Source: Erysipelotrichales bacterium
GTDB taxonomy: Bacteria > Bacillota_I > Bacilli_A > RFN20 > CAG-826
Length of the DNA: 64,000 nt
Assembly (NCBI GenBank): GCA_022508535.1
Contig: JAFLUZ010000001.1
Span: forward strand, 124,001 to 188,000
Direction: 5' to 3'
The notes beneath the pieces are model-generated. The model had not been told where the DNA came from, did no database searches, and saw only the letters and a program-made list of their open reading frames with translations. The position numbers and the translations under genes are program-made. Shown piece by piece: positions 44,833-54,227 of this stretch; within the stretch, counting starts at the first letter, position 1; each line of letters opens with the position of its first letter.

Positions 44833-46518
44833 CTAGTTATTTTTATTCATGATTACAGGAATAATCATTGGTCTCCTTTGCGTCTTTTTAAAGAAGAAGA
44901 TTGTTAATTGACTTTTAATGACATTTTTTAAATCAGAAAACTTTACTTTTTCTTTCATTAAATCATTTAATATTAGCTCAACGAAATTCTCTGCTTGGGC
45001 GATCATGTTATCTTGTCCATAAGTATAGACAAATCCACGAGTGTAGATTTTTGGAGATTGCATTAATTTGTTATTTTTAGAATCAAGCACTAATAAGACA
45101 GAAACCATACCATCGTTATATAAAACTTTACGGTCATTAATAACAGCGCGACATACACCAGTTACATCATTTCCATCGATAAATATATCATCTGCTTGAA
45201 CGTGTGGTCCTTCAGTTATTTTATGGTTCTTTAAGAGAATTGAATCACCATTTCCTAAAATAAAGGTATTTTCGCGAGGTATACCAAGACTTACAGCAAT
45301 ATCAGTATGAATCTTTAACATACGATATTCACCATGAACAGGCATAAAGTATTTTGGTTTAAATAGTTTAAGAGTTAAACGAAGTTCTTGCTTTGACGGG
45401 TGACCAGAACTATGCAAACTTAAGAATACTGAATTAGTTAATACGTTTGCACCTGCTCTAGTTAAAGTATTTACGACACGATCAATACTTGCACCATTTC
45501 CTGGAATTGGAGAAGAGGAGAATACAACAGTATCACCAGGCATAATTCTTAAAGCTTTATGTTCGCCATTTGCAATTCTTGCTAAGGCTGCCATTGGTTC
45601 ACCTTGACTTCCTGTACAAAGAATAGTGGTTTCTTCAGCTTTAATTGTTCTTAAATCTTCAACTTTAACAAGTGATGCATCTGGAATACGGATGTATCCA
45701 AAATTACGTGCGGTTTCTACAGCGTTTTCCATGGAACGTCCAATAATTACAATTTTACGATTGTGATTTACACTAGCTTCCACAATTTGTTGGATTCGAG
45801 AAATATTACTAGAGAATGTAGATACAATTAAGCGACCAGGTGCATTTCTAAATACTTCATTAATAGAATTAATAACATTAGTTTCAGATGGTGTATATCC
45901 TTCAATTTCGGCATTTGTAGAATCTGCCAATAATAAATCTACACCTTCAAAACCAAGGCGAGCCATTTTACCAATGTTAATATCAGGTCCGACGGGAGTT
46001 AAATCAATTTTAAAATCCCCGGTTGTGACAATTCTTCCTTCGCTTGTATCGACACAAATTCCATATGAGTCAGGAATGGAGTGGGTAACTTGGAAAAATT
46101 GTACAGTAAAAGAATCTCCTACTTTAACAAAATCTTTTTCATCATATTCAACGATTTTAACTTTTTCGTGTATATGCATTTCATCTAGCTTATGACGAAT
46201 AAGCGCAGCTGCAAGTTTTGGTGCATATATAATAGGTAAAAAGATGTGTTGAATTAAAAATGGAATACCACCGATATGGTCTTCATGCCCATGAGTGATA
46301 AAAAGAGCTTTAACTTTTGTACTATTATTTTTTAAATGTGTATAATCTGGAATTACGTAATCTACACCTGGCAAATCTCCTTCAGGGAAACGAATGCCAG
46401 AATCAATAATGATGATATTTTTTGCATCTTCGATGCAATACATATTTTTTCCGACTTCGCCAAGTCCTCCAAGCGCATAAATAGATACAGGTGATTTGTT
46501 TGAAATCATCGCTTCCAT
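44833..46518 (-). CDS. rnjA: Ribonuclease J
   Basis: The protein has 561 residues. THGHEDHIGG (His76, His78, Asp80, His81) is the metallo-beta-lactamase zinc motif. LLADSTNAE, the beta-CASP part (SSNISRIQQIVE, TGSQGEP, HSSGH) and PVHGEYRM complete the RNase J pattern. It acts as a 5'-3' exonuclease and endonuclease in mRNA decay and rRNA maturation. ATG at 46518 has ggagg upstream. Whether it is J1 or J2 cannot be decided here. Confidence 0.94.
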   Translation of the reverse strand: MEAMISNKSPVSIYALGGLGEVGKNMYCIEDAKNIIIIDSGIRFPEGDLPGVDYVIPDYTHLKNNSTKVKALFITHGHEDHIGGIPFLIQHIFLPIIYAPKLAAALIRHKLDEMHIHEKVKIVEYDEKDFVKVGDSFTVQFFQVTHSIPDSYGICVDTSEGRIVTTGDFKIDLTPVGPDINIGKMARLGFEGVDLLLADSTNAEIEGYTPSETNVINSINEVFRNAPGRLIVSTFSSNISRIQQIVEASVNHNRKIVIIGRSMENAVETARNFGYIRIPDASLVKVEDLRTIKAEETTILCTGSQGEPMAALARIANGEHKALRIMPGDTVVFSSSPIPGNGASIDRVVNTLTRAGANVLTNSVFLSLHSSGHPSKQELRLTLKLFKPKYFMPVHGEYRMLKIHTDIAVSLGIPRENTFILGNGDSILLKNHKITEGPHVQADDIFIDGNDVTGVCRAVINDRKVLYNDGMVSVLLVLDSKNNKLMQSPKIYTRGFVYTYGQDNMIAQAENFVELILNDLMKEKVKFSDLKNVIKSQLTIFFFKKTQRRPMIIPVIMNKNN

Positions 46519-46654
46519 ATTAATCCTCCTAAAATGTATAAACGCAAAGAAAAATTACCTTTCTCCGCGACAATTATAAAGTTATCTAACGAAACCAAGG
46601 TAATTATATTATTAATAAGGTCAAAAGTAAATAGTGATTAAGTAAAATTATTCG

Positions 46655-47194
46655 CTATATTTCGATAGAATTTTCTAATTTTTTATAAGGATTGACTTTG
46701 TCAATATGATCATAATAAAGAATGCCGTTTAAATGGTCAATTTCATGTTGTAATACAATTGATTCATAACCACGTGCCACAATTGTTACTTCCTTTTCTT
46801 TTAAAACATCATAGGCCTTAATTGTCACTTTATTTGGGCGATATACATAACCTTCGTGGTCTTTATCAACTGAGAGACATCCTTCACCAGAATTTAAGTA
46901 ACACATCTTAATAGAAGAAGCAATAATTTTAGGGTTAACTAATACGTGCTGAATGATTTTTTTATCAAATTCATAGTAAATAACAAGCATTTTTTTGTTA
47001 ACTCCCACTTGTGGAGCGGCAAGACCGACTCCAGAACGAATATTATGCTTTTTTGCGTATTCATCATCTTGGCTTAATTTAAGATAATCAAGCATTTCCA
47101 TTAATAAATCTTTATCTTCTTTTGATAATGGCAAATCTACAGGTGCGCTTTTTTCTCGAAGAGATTTGACATTATCTTTGACAATTTTAAACAT
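46655..47194 (-). CDS. def: Peptide deformylase
   Basis: The protein has 179 residues. Motifs GVGLAAPQVG, EGCLSVD with Cys106, and QHEIDHLNG with His150, Glu151 and His154 bind the metal and catalyse removal of N-formyl groups from nascent proteins. The insert between motifs and the length fit the type II enzymes of Gram-positive bacteria. Confidence 0.96.
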   Translation of the reverse strand: MFKIVKDNVKSLREKSAPVDLPLSKEDKDLLMEMLDYLKLSQDDEYAKKHNIRSGVGLAAPQVGVNKKMLVIYYEFDKKIIQHVLVNPKIIASSIKMCYLNSGEGCLSVDKDHEGYVYRPNKVTIKAYDVLKEKEVTIVARGYESIVLQHEIDHLNGILYYDHIDKVNPYKKLENSIEI

Positions 47195-47249
47195 ACTAAC
47201 ACCTCAAAAGGATTTTAGCACATTTATTGAATAAAAAAAAGGAGAGACT

Positions 47250-47426
47250 CTACATCCCTCCGCAACAACCAAAGCCATTGGAATTATTGTTACCGCTAAA
47301 TAAAATCAAAATTAAGAAAATTATTAAGATAACTGCCCAGACACCAGCATAACTTTGATTGTTATATGAAGGATAAGCATATGCATATCCGTTTTGGTAG
47401 CCATAATTTGGTCCGTAGTAATACAT
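47250..47426 (-). CDS. Small YjcZ-like membrane protein
   Basis: The protein has 58 residues from the ATG at 47426, which has a perfect aggagg; a longer frame upstream lacks a ribosome site. A Tyr- and Gly-rich start (YYYGPNYGYQNGYAY) is followed by one hydrophobic helix (WAVILIIFLILILF) and a Gly/Cys end (GFGCCGGM). This is the make-up of small sporulation-associated YjcZ-type proteins. Function unknown. Confidence 0.65.
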   Translation of the reverse strand: MYYYGPNYGYQNGYAYAYPSYNNQSYAGVWAVILIIFLILILFSGNNNSNGFGCCGGM

Positions 47427-47539
47427 ATTAAGCCTCCTTACCTCTATATAATATGAAGAAACCCAAAAAATGTTATAGTGATTATTGCTTATATGAATAC
47501 TTTTTATTTTTTTCTGCATATTCTATAATGGTGATTTTT

Positions 47540-47908
47540 ATGAATAAATTAGAAGAGTTTCGTGAGTTTGCAAAGACTAAACCATTTCTTAAAACTTTAG
47601 TAGAAAATGGCACTTATACTTGGCAAGAGTTATTTGAGCGATACGATATATATGGAAGTGAAGATGAAGTATTTCAAGAAGAAAAAGAGGAAGAAAAAGA
47701 AAACGAAGAAGATGGTCACGAAGAGAAAAAAGAAGGATTTGGCTCCATTCTTGATGCAATAAGTGGATTTGATGCAGATAAAATTTCTGATGGCTTAAAT
47801 GGAATGAAAAAAATATTAGGAATTCTTAGTGAAGTAACAAAACCAGATGAGACACCAAAAGTTTCAAAGAGAAAAATGTCTCGTCCATATCAAAGGAATG
47901 ATGACTAA
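47540..47908 (+). CDS. ylbD: YlbD-like protein
   Basis: The protein has 122 residues from the ATG at 47540 (tggtgat site). MNKLEEFREFAKTKPFLKT is typical of YlbD, and a highly acidic Glu-rich middle precedes GMKKILGILSEV. In Bacillus YlbD is a spore-coat protein and its gene heads the ylbD-E-F group, as here. The low-complexity middle limits the sequence evidence; gene order makes the call. Confidence 0.7.
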   Translation: MNKLEEFREFAKTKPFLKTLVENGTYTWQELFERYDIYGSEDEVFQEEKEEEKENEEDGHEEKKEGFGSILDAISGFDADKISDGLNGMKKILGILSEVTKPDETPKVSKRKMSRPYQRNDD

Positions 47909-48119
47909 AATGCATAGTTCAGTTATAATTGAATTGGATAAAGATGATGATTATTATAAGTTTTTAAGAGAGAAACCATATTGGCATCGTCAATTATCAA
48001 GACATCCAGAAATGATAAATGATTTCAAAGATGATTATAAAGTAGTGCGTCGAAAAAGATTTGTTGATAAAATAGAAGATATCTCAATGATTATGACTTT
48101 AGCAAGGGAGTTAATGTAG
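47901..48119 (+). CDS. ylbE: YlbE-like protein
   Basis: The protein has 69-72 residues, depending on start (ATG 47901 or 47910). The core KFLREKPYWHRQLSRHPEM matches Bacillus YlbE. It overlaps the end of ylbD and is followed one base later by the ylbF start, so the three are co-translated. Function is unknown in all bacteria. Confidence 0.78.
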   Translation: MTKMHSSVIIELDKDDDYYKFLREKPYWHRQLSRHPEMINDFKDDYKVVRRKRFVDKIEDISMIMTLARELM

Positions 48120-48120
48120 G

Positions 48121-48483
48121 GTGGATATAGAACTAATGAAAGAAGCATATGCGCTTAAAGAGTTGATGGAAACTGATGAGCGTGTAATTAAATTAAAGAA
48201 AGATGAAGAAGAGATGGAAAATAACGAAGAAGTTATGAGACTATCGTATGTTTTCTCTTGCGCTCAAAATGAATATAATGATATTTTGAAACATTTTAAG
48301 GCTGATTCTGAAGAGGCGAAAAAATATCAAAAAAAGCTATATGAAGCTAAAACTAATTTAGATTCTCATCCCTTAGTGAGAAAATATTTACAAAGTTATC
48401 AAGAAGTTCGCTTGATTTATAATAAGATTCAAAAGGAAATTTTTAAACCGTTTAATAGTCATGAATGCAATGAAAAAAGGTAG
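48121..48483 (+). CDS. ylbF: YlbF/YmcA-family regulator (RicF-like)
   Basis: The protein has 120 residues, helical, starting at a GTG. The helix-rich pattern (AYALKELMETDERVIKLKK, LDSHPLVRKYLQSYQEVR) matches YlbF, which in Bacillus joins YmcA and YaaT in the RicAFT complex that promotes mRNA processing by RNase Y and affects sporulation and competence. Partners are not in this window. A terminator overlaps its end. Confidence 0.83.
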   Translation: MDIELMKEAYALKELMETDERVIKLKKDEEEMENNEEVMRLSYVFSCAQNEYNDILKHFKADSEEAKKYQKKLYEAKTNLDSHPLVRKYLQSYQEVRLIYNKIQKEIFKPFNSHECNEKR

Positions 48484-48502
48484 AGGTTATCTACCTTTTT
48501 TC
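48473..48502 (+). terminator. Terminator after ylbF
   Basis: The stem ggtaga/tctacc sits between an A run and a T run, overlapping the last codons and stop of ylbF. Confidence 0.8.
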
Positions 48503-48597
48503 TTAGGGAGGAACAGGGCACTTTCGTGCACTATTATTTTTTACTTAATTATTTTTTTTATACATAAATTTGTGTATAATTTTTCTTGGTGATCAAC

Positions 48598-49143
48598 ATG
48601 CGCATTGTCGGTGGAAAATATCGTTCACGTAATATTGAGTTTCCTACTAACCAAGTAATCACACGCCCAACTAAAGATGTTGTGCGTGAAGGTGTTTTTA
48701 ATGCGCTCAGTTTTGATATTGCTGACGCTGTTGTTTTAGATTTATTCGCGGGCTCTGGCTCTATGGGATTAGAGTCTTTATCTCGTGATGCTAAGCGTGT
48801 TTATTTTGTAGATAAAGATAAAGATGCGATTAGAATAATTAATAAAAATATTCAAATGTTAAATGAAGAAAAAAACACAGAAGTATTAGACTTGGATTAT
48901 TTAGATGCATTAAATGATTTTATCAAAAGAAAAATTGAATTTGATATTGTAATATTAGATCCGCCATATAAATTAGATATAATTGATGAAATAATTGATA
49001 TACTTATTAATAATCATATATTAAAGGAACATGGTATAATTGTTATTGAAACTGATTACCAACTTACTTTAGATGATTCACGTTTTATAAAAAACAAGAC
49101 TTATAAATATGGTCGTACACTTGTAACGATTAGGAGGAAATAA
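48598..49143 (+). CDS. rsmD: 16S rRNA (guanine966-N2)-methyltransferase
   Basis: The protein has 181 residues from the ATG at 48598 (ggtgatc site). MRIVGGKYRSR is the typical start, TRPTKDVVREGVFN follows, LDLFAGSGSMGLE is the SAM-binding motif and ILDPPYK the catalytic motif. It methylates G966 in 16S rRNA. As in Bacillus (ylbH-coaD) it directly precedes coaD, three bases apart. Confidence 0.95.
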   Translation: MRIVGGKYRSRNIEFPTNQVITRPTKDVVREGVFNALSFDIADAVVLDLFAGSGSMGLESLSRDAKRVYFVDKDKDAIRIINKNIQMLNEEKNTEVLDLDYLDALNDFIKRKIEFDIVILDPPYKLDIIDEIIDILINNHILKEHGIIVIETDYQLTLDDSRFIKNKTYKYGRTLVTIRRK

Positions 49144-49146
49144 AAT

Positions 49147-49626
49147 ATGAAGATTGCTATTTATCCAGGAAGCTTTGATCCTATTACTAATGGACATTTA
49201 GATATTTTAAAAAGAGCTTTAAGAGTGTTTGATAAAGTTGTTGTGCTTGTCGCCAATAATGTTAATAAAAAGTATTCTTTCACCGACAAAGAAAGAGTAG
49301 ATATGATTAAATTAATTACCAAAGATATGCCAAACGTCGAGGTTGAATCTACTGGGGGACTTGTTGTTGATTATGCCAAAAAGATTGGTGCAACAGCATT
49401 AGTGAGAGGTTTACGCGCAGTGTCAGATTTTGAATACGAACTCCAAATGGCGACGACTAATGAATTTATTGATCCGACAATTGATATGGTCTTCTTTATG
49501 ACTCATCTTGATAACACATTTATTTCATCTTCAACGGTCAAAGAATTATTTACACAAGGTGTCGATATTTCAAAACTTGTCCCACAAGAAGTTATCGAAT
49601 ATTTAAAAAGAAAATCACAAAAGTAG
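49147..49626 (+). CDS. coaD: Phosphopantetheine adenylyltransferase
   Basis: The protein has 159 residues. AIYPGSFDPITNGHLDILKR holds the TxGH nucleotidyltransferase motif and ISSSTVKEL the later ISST-type motif. It makes dephospho-CoA, the fourth step of CoA synthesis. Its last 35 bases overlap the end of ylbJ on the other strand. Confidence 0.96.
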   Translation: MKIAIYPGSFDPITNGHLDILKRALRVFDKVVVLVANNVNKKYSFTDKERVDMIKLITKDMPNVEVESTGGLVVDYAKKIGATALVRGLRAVSDFEYELQMATTNEFIDPTIDMVFFMTHLDNTFISSSTVKELFTQGVDISKLVPQEVIEYLKRKSQK

Positions 49627-50473
49627 TTAATAAAAGTGATAAGGCGGTTATAATTAACCGCTTTTTTAAAATCTCTTTAAAAGATACTTTTGGTGCAATT
49701 AATTTCACCTGTACCAAAAGAGAAACAGAAGAAAAAGAAATAATTGCAATAATGAATGATAGATTTTCAATCGAATAAGTGGAAAACAAATAACTCAAGG
49801 GATAAGAAAACTCCATTAATCCTTTAATAAGCATCAAAACATTGCCTTTTAAAAATAATTCGAATGGATATGAAACAAGTGAAAAAAGAATAATTGAGCC
49901 TGACATTAAGACAATAGTCCTTGCTGTACTTAAAATGGCTTTAGATATAATGTTTTCATTTTTTGGAGCATTAAAACTTATATGATCACTTTTAATTTTT
50001 TGATCGTTAATAAAAAACAAAATGAACTGAATTGAAAAGGGAATCGCAATAACTAATATTTTTGAAATATTATTGAAGCTACAACTATTAATTAAGGCGA
50101 TTAGAAAAGGGAGAGAAGGTACAGTAAAACAATTTAAAATATTTTGTACTTCCTTTTTTGTTAAGCTCTTATCCAATTCCTCATTTATCATTGATGCAAG
50201 AGAAGGAGTGCCACTAATAAGACCTAGAACAATGAGAGAGTATTTATTGATTTTGTGCTTTGTAGCATCTTTTAGTTTGACATCATAAATTATATTGCTA
50301 ATTCCCCCACTATATATAAAGATATAGTTTAATAAAATAGTTGGAGCAAGAAGTGGCAAAACTTTTATGTAAAAATTTACTATAACATCAGTAGTTATTT
50401 GAGATATTTGTTTAGAAAAAATTAGTAGTAAACAAATAGCTATAAAAATAATTAGTGATATCGCCTTTTTCAT
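49592..50473 (-). CDS. ylbJ: YlbJ-like sporulation integral membrane protein
   Basis: The protein has 293 residues with eight or so hydrophobic helices. GLISGTPSLASMINEEL and the C-terminal Gate-like region match YlbJ, needed for spore cortex formation in Bacillus. It is shorter than the 400-residue Bacillus form. In Bacillus it also follows coaD but in the same direction; here it is inverted and convergent. Confidence 0.8.
   Translation of the reverse strand: MKKAISLIIFIAICLLLIFSKQISQITTDVIVNFYIKVLPLLAPTILLNYIFIYSGGISNIIYDVKLKDATKHKINKYSLIVLGLISGTPSLASMINEELDKSLTKKEVQNILNCFTVPSLPFLIALINSCSFNNISKILVIAIPFSIQFILFFINDQKIKSDHISFNAPKNENIISKAILSTARTIVLMSGSIILFSLVSYPFELFLKGNVLMLIKGLMEFSYPLSYLFSTYSIENLSFIIAIISFSSVSLLVQVKLIAPKVSFKEILKKRLIITALSLLLTTFVIFFLNIR
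49644..49667 (+). terminator. Terminator after coaD, inside the ylbJ 3' region
   Basis: gcggtta/taaccgc with a four-base loop is followed by six T. It stops coaD transcription while lying in the coding region of the convergent ylbJ. Confidence 0.85.
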
Positions 50474-50569
50474 ATTTCAATATATGCACAAAAGAAATAT
50501 TTATGGGCGAAAATTATAACAAAACTGAAAGTACATTCATAATCTATAAAGAGCAAGGAGGATTTTTTT

Positions 50570-50824
50570 ATGAATAATTGCTTCCCAAATCAATGCCCAT
50601 GTAAGTATGATCCAATTGTTATGCCTGTAAAGGAAAGAGTTTGCAATCGTTATTACTGCGTTGAACAACCAGTGATTTGTCCTGTTAATACAAGAATTGT
50701 GAATCACTATGTACCAAGACCAGTTTATTATCATACGTACACGAGAACTGAAGAAAATGTTTGTGAAGGAAACACAAACATGCAAAACATGCAATATAAT
50801 CCAAATACACAATTCAATCAATAA
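50570..50824 (+). CDS. CotD-like small coat protein
   Basis: The protein has 84 residues, with Cys, Pro, Tyr and Asn enriched. The segments CPCKYDPIVMPVKERVC, CPVNTRIVNHYVPRPVYYH and the Asn/Gln-rich tail resemble CotD-type inner spore-coat proteins. A strong aaggagg lies ahead and a terminator follows the stop. Sequence similarity is by composition and pattern only. Confidence 0.6.
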   Translation: MNNCFPNQCPCKYDPIVMPVKERVCNRYYCVEQPVICPVNTRIVNHYVPRPVYYHTYTRTEENVCEGNTNMQNMQYNPNTQFNQ

Positions 50825-50826
50825 AA

Positions 50827-50856
50827 AAATCGCTGCTCACTGCAGCGATTTTAATT
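50827..50856. terminator. Bidirectional terminator
   Basis: aaatcgctgc/gcagcgattt with a five-base loop lies between the coat-like gene and the convergent thioredoxin-like gene; both sides have A/T tracts. Confidence 0.85.
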
Positions 50857-50860
50857 TAAA

Positions 50861-51634
50861 TTATTTACCTAATTTATAGTCGGATCCCCAACTTGATAGC
50901 CACATACGATCTAATGTTTCTGCTAAATCGTATTTGTCTGTGCCGCCATCCCAGCCTCTTACACCGATCATAACTTCTTTAATACCGAAAGTTGATGGGT
51001 CTTCTTCATATGTTTCTTTATCCATTAAAAGAATAAGTGGTGTAGAAATGTCTTCACCGATATAAATATCGTATAACATATTTCTTTGTTCACTTTCTTG
51101 ATCGAATGTTTCATCCCAATATTCTGAGTTATCAGCAGCATTATAGATTGCTTGATGGAAGTTATCAATTTCATCTGTGAATCTGAAGAATAAATCGTAC
51201 ATTTTACCTTCTTTGAACATATCGACATCGTCGCCTTCTTCATCAATGTAAATTGTCTTCATTTTATAATCAGATTGGAATGTTTTGTCTTCAAATAATG
51301 TTTTGAATCCAGGATATGCTGATTCACATCCATCGCAACCCTCTTGAACGAATACAAGGAAGTATTTGTCATCTTTAGCAAATTTTGTATCTTCATCATA
51401 GATAAGATCATAAGCATCATTATCATATAAAGACACTTTATTGTTTTTGTATAAAGGTTGTCTTTTGCCGATTGTATCAACTAATGATGTAATACCTTGT
51501 GAAATTGGTTGAATGAGAAGAATAATTCCAAAGATTAAGCTAACGATTAATAATGGTTGTACCCAAGCAGTTTCTTTAATCCAACGCCAGATGCGGACGA
51601 AGAATCCGCCGATTGCTTTAAATATAACTTTCAT
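50861..51634 (-). CDS. Membrane-anchored thioredoxin-like protein
   Basis: The protein has 257 residues. One hydrophobic helix (about 27-45) follows a basic N-terminus. The outer part has VFVQEGCDGCESAYPGF with Cys100 and Cys103 in a thioredoxin-type CXXC. It should act outside the membrane in thiol-disulfide exchange or in protection of secreted proteins. It stands alone on its strand. Confidence 0.75.
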   Translation of the reverse strand: MKVIFKAIGGFFVRIWRWIKETAWVQPLLIVSLIFGIILLIQPISQGITSLVDTIGKRQPLYKNNKVSLYDNDAYDLIYDEDTKFAKDDKYFLVFVQEGCDGCESAYPGFKTLFEDKTFQSDYKMKTIYIDEEGDDVDMFKEGKMYDLFFRFTDEIDNFHQAIYNAADNSEYWDETFDQESEQRNMLYDIYIGEDISTPLILLMDKETYEEDPSTFGIKEVMIGVRGWDGGTDKYDLAETLDRMWLSSWGSDYKLGK

Positions 51635-51825
51635 AATAGACCTCCAATATAAATAAATTTATATAGCGTAATAATCATAACACTATGGCGAGTAGTTTTC
51701 AACAATTAATTTTACAATTAATTATTGAGCGTTGCAATAAAAAATAAAAAAATCAATTTTTCTTGTTGTAAATGATTTTGTAATAGTGTTAACTATAATA
51801 GTCAAAAGAACTGAAGGTGAGAAAA

Positions 51826-52854
51826 ATGGCATCAAAAGGGTTAAAAAAGAAATTCGATGATTTCTTATTTGATCATGAGGGAGCAAAAACGACATTTGAA
51901 ATAATCAAATCATTATTAGCATGTGTAATAGCCGCTATGTTATATACATTTGGTTATCGTTGTTTTATGTTAAATACAGATCCTTCATTAAGCTTGGTTG
52001 CTGGAGGGATGTCAGGGTTCTCACAAATAATTGCGAAAATTCTTGAAATTCTTAAAATTGCTAAACCAGAGGATATTGCAACATGGCAACCAATACTTAA
52101 CTACTTATTAAATATTCCAATCTTTATAATTGGTTGGAAATTTGTTGGAAAAAGGTTTGCAATTTTCACACTTGTTACAGTGGCTTTGACCTCATTATTC
52201 ACCTATATTATGCCACAATCTATTCTCAATCTATTTGCATTGGAAGAAGATTTATTACCAAGAGCGTTATTCGCTGGTATATGTACTGGATTATCAACGG
52301 CATTTGCTTTTAAAAATGGCACATCTACGGGGGGATTCGATGTTGTTTCTCTAGCTGTAGCTAATAAAAAATCGACTAATATTGGTAAATATCTTGTTAT
52401 TTTTAATGGATTTGTTCTTGTTGGATATACAATCACATCTTATGTTTATTTTAAGCAAAATCCAATTACAAGAGTCGATGAAATAACAAATGAAATTGTT
52501 ACTCTTAAAAATCCTGCATTGGTTTTATTCTTATTCTCAGCCATTTACTTATTTACGAATGCGTTAATGAATGATTTTGTTAATAAAAGATTTAAAAAAG
52601 CGCAAATACAAATTATTACCACTAATGAAAATATTTCTAATATCTTAATTTCTCAATTTCCACATGGATGCACTATTATGAATGGTAAAGGTGCTTTCTC
52701 AAAAAATGAAAAATTAGTTATATATATGGTCGTATCTTCTGACGAAGTACAGAAAGTTGTTTCCTTAGTTCAACTTGCAGATCCTAATGCATTTATAAAT
52801 GTAACAACGCTAAGTCAAGTGTACGGAAGATTCTATATTGAGCCATTTAAATAA
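51826..52854 (+). CDS. YitT-family membrane protein (DUF2179)
   Basis: The protein has 342 residues from the ATG at 51826 (aaggtg site); an upstream GTG at 51817 is less well placed. The N-terminal two thirds hold five or six membrane helices with GGMSGFSQI and FAFKNGTSTGGFDVVSLAV, the YitT signatures. The C-terminal domain (QIQIITTNENISNIL, RGxxxGAFSKNEK-like) is DUF2179. Function not established; a transporter or ligand sensor is assumed. Confidence 0.88.
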   Translation: MASKGLKKKFDDFLFDHEGAKTTFEIIKSLLACVIAAMLYTFGYRCFMLNTDPSLSLVAGGMSGFSQIIAKILEILKIAKPEDIATWQPILNYLLNIPIFIIGWKFVGKRFAIFTLVTVALTSLFTYIMPQSILNLFALEEDLLPRALFAGICTGLSTAFAFKNGTSTGGFDVVSLAVANKKSTNIGKYLVIFNGFVLVGYTITSYVYFKQNPITRVDEITNEIVTLKNPALVLFLFSAIYLFTNALMNDFVNKRFKKAQIQIITTNENISNILISQFPHGCTIMNGKGAFSKNEKLVIYMVVSSDEVQKVVSLVQLADPNAFINVTTLSQVYGRFYIEPFK

Positions 52855-52862
52855 AATTATCT

Positions 52863-52891
52863 AGCAGACCAAGAATGTGTCTGCTTTTTAT
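52863..52891 (+). terminator. Terminator after the YitT gene
   Basis: agcagac/gtctgct with a nine-base loop followed by T-rich sequence, nine bases after the stop. Confidence 0.8.
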
Positions 52892-52985
52892 TTGCTAAAG
52901 AACTTTTATTAGTAGTGATATATTTGTAAGTTAATAAATGCTATATTAAAAATGCGACAAATAAAGATTAGGTGGTGTTAAATTT

Positions 52986-53315
52986 ATGACTACATTTGAT
53001 GATTTTATGAAGTTGGATATTCGAGTTGGAACAATAGTTGCTGCCAATGCGTTTGAAAAGGCAAAAAACCCAGCATATCAATTGAAAATTAATTTTGGCG
53101 AACAAATAGGTATAAAAAAATCATCGGCACAAATTACAGAACAATATACACTTGATGAATTAGTAGGGAAACAAGTTTTAGCAATTGTGAATTTGCCACC
53201 AAGACAAATTGCGGATTTTATGTCAGAAGTTTTAGTATTAGGTACTTATAGTAAAGATGGTGTTATATTAGTAATACCAGAAAAAACAGTGAATAACGGA
53301 GATAAACTAGGATAA
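52986..53315 (+). CDS. csaA: CsaA-type tRNA-binding-domain protein
   Basis: The protein has 109 residues. FMKLDIRVGTIVAAN is the EMAP/tRNA-binding OB fold, LKINFGEQIGIKKSSAQI and VNLPPRQIADFMSEVLVLG complete CsaA. The protein is described as a chaperone with secretion-related effects in Bacillus; tRNA binding is the family trait. Confidence 0.92.
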   Translation: MTTFDDFMKLDIRVGTIVAANAFEKAKNPAYQLKINFGEQIGIKKSSAQITEQYTLDELVGKQVLAIVNLPPRQIADFMSEVLVLGTYSKDGVILVIPEKTVNNGDKLG

Positions 53316-53560
53316 ATTTCTATACAATACTATAAATTTTAAGAAACAATCTTGTTTTTAACGCTTTTTTAACACTTAGCATATTATAATAAAACAAAAT
53401 ATAATGTTTTTATGTTTATACATAAAAGATTGATTAGTCTAAGGAGGAAAAGTAAGAAGAAAAATAATTAATTTGATAAGGTACTGGATAGTTAAAAACT
53501 ATCTATGATGTATGATAGATACATTGAAATAACATATTTAAAATAGGAGAAAAATTGATT

Positions 53561-54094
53561 ATGGATTTAGGCAATTTAGTGTTATTTTGGTTTTTAGGTG
53601 CTTTAGTGTTGATGATCCTAAATTTTATATTTTTTAGGTTTGCTTTTATAAGAAAATTAGTATATGCAGTGTGTTCAGTTGGACTTGTTGCTGTAGGTTT
53701 TTCTTTAAAAGAAGAGATCATTAAAAATGGCGGGGAACTCACATCCTATAGAAACAACAATATTGAAACGTTAACAACGTTTTCAGTTATTTTACTTTTA
53801 TTTGTAATATTAATGTCATTTGGTGATTCTTTAATGGATTTTTCTGAAGAAACAGGCTATAGCGTAAGTGGCTTTGAATTGTTCGGAACTTATTTCTTTA
53901 GTATTAGTGAAGAAACAATTGAAATTGCAGACTTTTTCACATATTACGCTATTGCGACCGTAGGAGCACTTGCAATTTGGCTCATATGTTTTGTTTGGTT
54001 CCATTGGTTTGCAATATTTGGCATACTGGGGTGTGTTGCTTTAGGATTCTTATTTGTACTTAAACCACTGCTATTTAGATTTGCAGCTAGTTAA
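53561..54094 (+). CDS. Membrane protein of unknown function
   Basis: The protein has 177 residues from the ATG at 53561; a TTG at 53555 is also possible. Five hydrophobic helices, a FFSISEETIEIADFFTYY loop and a Trp-rich WLICFVWFHWFAIF stretch are seen. No family recognised. The 245 bases upstream hold only an AT-rich stretch. Confidence 0.65.
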   Translation: MDLGNLVLFWFLGALVLMILNFIFFRFAFIRKLVYAVCSVGLVAVGFSLKEEIIKNGGELTSYRNNNIETLTTFSVILLLFVILMSFGDSLMDFSEETGYSVSGFELFGTYFFSISEETIEIADFFTYYAIATVGALAIWLICFVWFHWFAIFGILGCVALGFLFVLKPLLFRFAAS

Positions 54095-54227
54095 ACATTT
54101 TTTATAAATAAAGAGGCAATAGATTTAATAACACCAAAAATTTGAAAACGAATTATCATTAGTAGACAATAATATAAAATTAAATTAATTATGGCTATTT
54201 AAAAATGCCAAAGAGGAGGAAAAAATA

